From Rhodospirillaceae bacterium (GTDB lineage: Bacteria; Pseudomonadota; Alphaproteobacteria; UBA8366; GCA-2717185): DNA of 7,862 nt. The notes under the pieces were generated by a model, which was not told the DNA's origin, searched no databases, and saw nothing but the letters and a program-made list of their open reading frames with translations. Both the position numbers and the translations under genes were made by a program. How positions within the stretch are numbered: position 1 is the first letter of the stretch; each line of letters begins with the position of its first letter. Shown in pieces: positions 5,499 through 7,862 of this stretch. The stretch spans positions 1 through 7,862 of the forward strand of contig JABJJH010000083.1 in NCBI GenBank assembly GCA_018660965.1. The letters run 5' to 3'.

Positions 5499-6620
5499 AT
5501 GCGCATACTTACAGTTTTCGGTACACGTCCAGAAGCGATAAAGCTGGCGCCCGTCGTCAAGGCGTTGGCCGCTGAGCCAGGCGTCACGTCACGGGTTTGC
5601 GTGACGGCCCAGCATCGCGAAATGCTCGATCAAGTCTTGGCGCTGTTCAACATTACGCCAGATGACGATTTGAACGTCATGAAGGCGCGACAGGAATTGG
5701 ATGAATTGACGGCGTCAATTCTTAGGGGTGTGTCAGACGTCATCCGCGACTTTCAGCCGGATTTTCTGATCGTCCAGGGCGACACGACAACGACGTTCGC
5801 ATCCGCCTGTGCGGCTTTTTATCAGAAAGTGCGTGTGGCGCATGTGGAAGCCGGGCTTCGAACCGGTGATATGTATGCGCCCTGGCCAGAAGAAGGCAAC
5901 CGGAAGCTCACCAGCGCCATAACAACCATCCATTTCCCGCCCACCGAACGATCACGGGATAATCTTTTAGCCGAAAACGTCAGCGCTGATTCCATGGAAA
6001 TTACAGGGAACACGGTTATCGATGCGTTGTTGACGGTCGTCGAACAGGTGCGCACCGGAACCCATCGCGCCACGCTCGACAAACAATTCGATTTTATCGA
6101 CGGCGCCAAAAAGCTCATCCTGGTGACGGGGCACCGACGGGAAAGCTTCGGCGGCGGTATGGAGAATATATGCTCCGCGCTTTCGGATTTGTCCCGGCGC
6201 GACGATGTCGAAATCGTCTACCCCGTTCATCTAAACCCCAATGTTCAAGAACCGGTTAACCGGCTTCTGTCGGGATCGCAAAACGTTCATTTGGTCGAAC
6301 CCCAGGATTACCTGCCTTTCGTCTACCTCATGGACCGTTCACATTTAATTCTGACCGATTCCGGCGGCGTTCAGGAGGAGGCCCCCGCATTAGGCAAACC
6401 GGTTCTGGTGATGCGCGACACCACGGAACGACCCGAAGCCGTTGCGGCTGGAACGGCGCGTTTAGTCGGCGCCTCGCGCGACCCTATCGTCGCAGCAGCT
6501 CGGGAGCTTCTCGATTCACCAACAGTTTACGAGGCCATGGCGCGGGCGCACAATCCTTTCGGCGACGGACAGGCGTCAAGCCGCATAGTAAAGAGGCTCA
6601 AGCATGAATGCACCGATTGA
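5499..6620 (+). CDS. wecB: UDP-N-acetylglucosamine 2-epimerase (non-hydrolysing)
   Basis: Interconverts UDP-GlcNAc and UDP-ManNAc in the cytoplasm, the first step towards ManNAc or ManNAcA units of surface polysaccharides. The 373 residues match the usual length (about 375). The two-domain GT-B-like fold is marked by GTRPEAIKLAPV (8-19, Lys15), TAQHREMLDQ (37-45), QGDTTTTFAS (93-102, Asp95), HVEAGLRTGD (115-124, Glu117), PWPEEGNR (128-135, Glu131 and Arg135), TGHRRESFG (210-218, His212), PVHLNPNV (242-249), TDSGGVQEEAP (286-296) and RDTTERPEA (306-314). All expected catalytic and allosteric-site residues seem present. The MRI start matches the family N-terminus although no ribosome-binding site is visible. 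Its last 17 bases overlap wecC, so the two are co-transcribed. Codon use returns to the GC-rich host type. Confidence 0.96.
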   Translation: MRILTVFGTRPEAIKLAPVVKALAAEPGVTSRVCVTAQHREMLDQVLALFNITPDDDLNVMKARQELDELTASILRGVSDVIRDFQPDFLIVQGDTTTTFASACAAFYQKVRVAHVEAGLRTGDMYAPWPEEGNRKLTSAITTIHFPPTERSRDNLLAENVSADSMEITGNTVIDALLTVVEQVRTGTHRATLDKQFDFIDGAKKLILVTGHRRESFGGGMENICSALSDLSRRDDVEIVYPVHLNPNVQEPVNRLLSGSQNVHLVEPQDYLPFVYLMDRSHLILTDSGGVQEEAPALGKPVLVMRDTTERPEAVAAGTARLVGASRDPIVAAARELLDSPTVYEAMARAHNPFGDGQASSRIVKRLKHECTD

Positions 6621-7854
6621 GACCGTCTCTGTCATTGGATTAGGCTATGTCGGGCTGCCAACGGCGGCGGTCGTCGCAAGCCGTAACGTCCAGGTGGTCG
6701 GCGTCGAAATCAACGAATCGGTGGTCGAACGCATCAACAACGGCGAGGTTCATATCGTCGAACCGGATCTGGACATGCTGGTCCAAGCGACGGTGGCGAT
6801 GGGACGGTTGCGCGCCACGACGACGCCGGAAAAAGCGCAGGTTTACGTGATTGCGGTGCCGACCCCGTTCAAGGGTGACCATGTGCCGGATTTATCCTAC
6901 GTACAGGCGGCGGCGGAAAAAATCGCGCCGGTTCTAGATGCAGGCGCGTTGGTGATCCTCGAATCGACATCGCCCGTGGGCACAACCGAGCAACTCGTGG
7001 GGTGGTTATCGGATGCGCGTCCGGATTTAACGTTTCCCCCAATGAGCCAGGGAACGCCGGATGTGAACGTCGCGTATTGTCCAGAGCGGATATTGCCCGG
7101 CCACGTGCTTCGCGAACTGGTCGACAACGACCGGATTATTGGCGGAATCTCGCCGCAATGCGCCGAGCGAGCCGTCGAATTCTATCGCATCTTCATGACG
7201 GGTGAATGTCTGATCACGAATGCGCGCACGGCGGAACTTGCAAAATTAACGGAAAACTCGTTTCGCGACGTCAACATCGCTTTCGCTAATGAATTGTCCT
7301 TGATCAGCGATAAACTGGATGTCGATGTCTGGGACCTTATCGGGCTTGCGAACCGTCACCCGCGTGTCGATATCTTGCGGCCCGGTCCCGGCGTCGGGGG
7401 CCATTGTATCGCCGTGGACCCCTGGTTTATCGTCGCGTCCACGCCAAAGGAAGCGCGCCTGATTCGAATGGCCCGCGACGTCAACGACGCCAAACCAACT
7501 TACGTCGTGGAAAAAGCAATCACCGCTGCGGAAAGGTTCAAGAACCCGGTTATCGCCTGTATGGGGCTTTCCTACAAACCGGATATCGACGACTTGCGGG
7601 AAAGTCCCGCCCTCGACATCACTGAAACGCTCTGCGATTCCAAGGTTGGCGAAATTCTCGTGGTGGAACCCAACGTGGACGCCATGCCACCCGCTCTGGC
7701 GGACAAGAAAAATGCGACCTTTTGCGACGCCGCGACCGCGATCGACAAGGCGGACATTGTGGTATTGCTAGTTGGGCACCGGGCCTTCAAGGAAATCAAT
7801 CGGAACACGCTTAACCAAAAGGTCGTCATCGACACCCAAGGATTGTTCGCTTAA
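6604..7854 (+). CDS. wecC: UDP-N-acetyl-D-mannosamine dehydrogenase
   Basis: Oxidises UDP-ManNAc to UDP-ManNAcA with two NAD+, using the product of the preceding gene. The 416 residues match the family length (about 420). Order: N-terminal Rossmann NAD domain with VIGLGYVGLPTA (10-21) and VVGVEIN (31-37); AVPTPFK (84-90); ESTSPVGTTE (120-129); YCPERILPG (158-166); the central dimer helix with AELAKLTENSFRDVNIAFAN (Lys214, Asn218); the catalytic GVGGHCIAVDP with Cys268; and a C-terminal nucleotide-sugar domain with GLSYKPDIDDLRESPA (321-336). The HCIAVDPWF and PERI segments favour the ManNAc-type over UDP-glucose or GDP-mannose dehydrogenases, and wecB next door supports this. The start overlaps wecB by 17 bases, with AGAGG (6592-6596) as ribosome-binding site. 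The product could feed enterobacterial-common-antigen-like material, capsule or O-antigen; which one depends on genes to the right. Confidence 0.95.
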   Translation: MNAPIETVSVIGLGYVGLPTAAVVASRNVQVVGVEINESVVERINNGEVHIVEPDLDMLVQATVAMGRLRATTTPEKAQVYVIAVPTPFKGDHVPDLSYVQAAAEKIAPVLDAGALVILESTSPVGTTEQLVGWLSDARPDLTFPPMSQGTPDVNVAYCPERILPGHVLRELVDNDRIIGGISPQCAERAVEFYRIFMTGECLITNARTAELAKLTENSFRDVNIAFANELSLISDKLDVDVWDLIGLANRHPRVDILRPGPGVGGHCIAVDPWFIVASTPKEARLIRMARDVNDAKPTYVVEKAITAAERFKNPVIACMGLSYKPDIDDLRESPALDITETLCDSKVGEILVVEPNVDAMPPALADKKNATFCDAATAIDKADIVVLLVGHRAFKEINRNTLNQKVVIDTQGLFA

Positions 7855-7862
7855 CGGGCGCC

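Noticed and set aside
1..7862. CRISPR array or insertion-sequence ends
   Set aside because: No regularly spaced repeats, no transposase motif and no paired terminal inverted repeats were seen.

Overview
The window looks like part of an alphaproteobacterial chromosome, probably Rhodospirillales-like. The order hemD, then a mitofilin/Mic60-like gene, then hemY is a recognised alphaproteobacterial arrangement. The flanking genes are GC-rich with heavy use of GCG, CGC and GCC codons. No similarity search was possible; all assignments come from reading motifs.

Left block (1-3316): three plus-strand genes joined by two ATGA stop/start overlaps, so one translationally coupled operon. They are the 3' part of hemD (uroporphyrinogen-III synthase, 5' end outside the window), a Mic60-like inner-membrane protein, and a HemY-type TPR membrane protein. 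The block joins tetrapyrrole synthesis with envelope proteins. Two details stand out: the Mic60-like protein carries an N-terminal helix-turn-helix module, and HemY ends in a rubredoxin-like CxxC...CxxC knuckle.

Middle block (3317-5498): mostly non-coding and visibly less GC-rich. In order it holds an 11-bp hairpin whose T-tract lies on the minus strand; a possible 24-codon ORF with a Shine-Dalgarno; a degraded tRNA-Thr copy; an intact tRNA-Thr(CGU) with a -10 box; about 440 bases without a convincing gene; a TauD/TfdA-family dioxygenase gene; a probable 5'-truncated gene remnant; and an AT-rich stretch before the next operon. An intact tRNA, a decayed tRNA copy, a lone catabolic gene, a gene fragment and a composition shift together suggest an insertion or rearrangement hot spot. 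No integrase and no second attachment-site copy are visible.

Right block (5499-7854): wecB and wecC overlap by 17 bases. They encode the two steps UDP-GlcNAc to UDP-ManNAc to UDP-ManNAcA, supplying a uronic acid for a surface polysaccharide. This is probably the beginning of a polysaccharide locus continuing to the right.

The strongest candidates for something new are the HTH-mitofilin fusion, the tRNA-Thr relic at a constant 123-base offset from the intact gene, and the hairpin/small-ORF unit after hemY. No clear new multi-gene system is visible.
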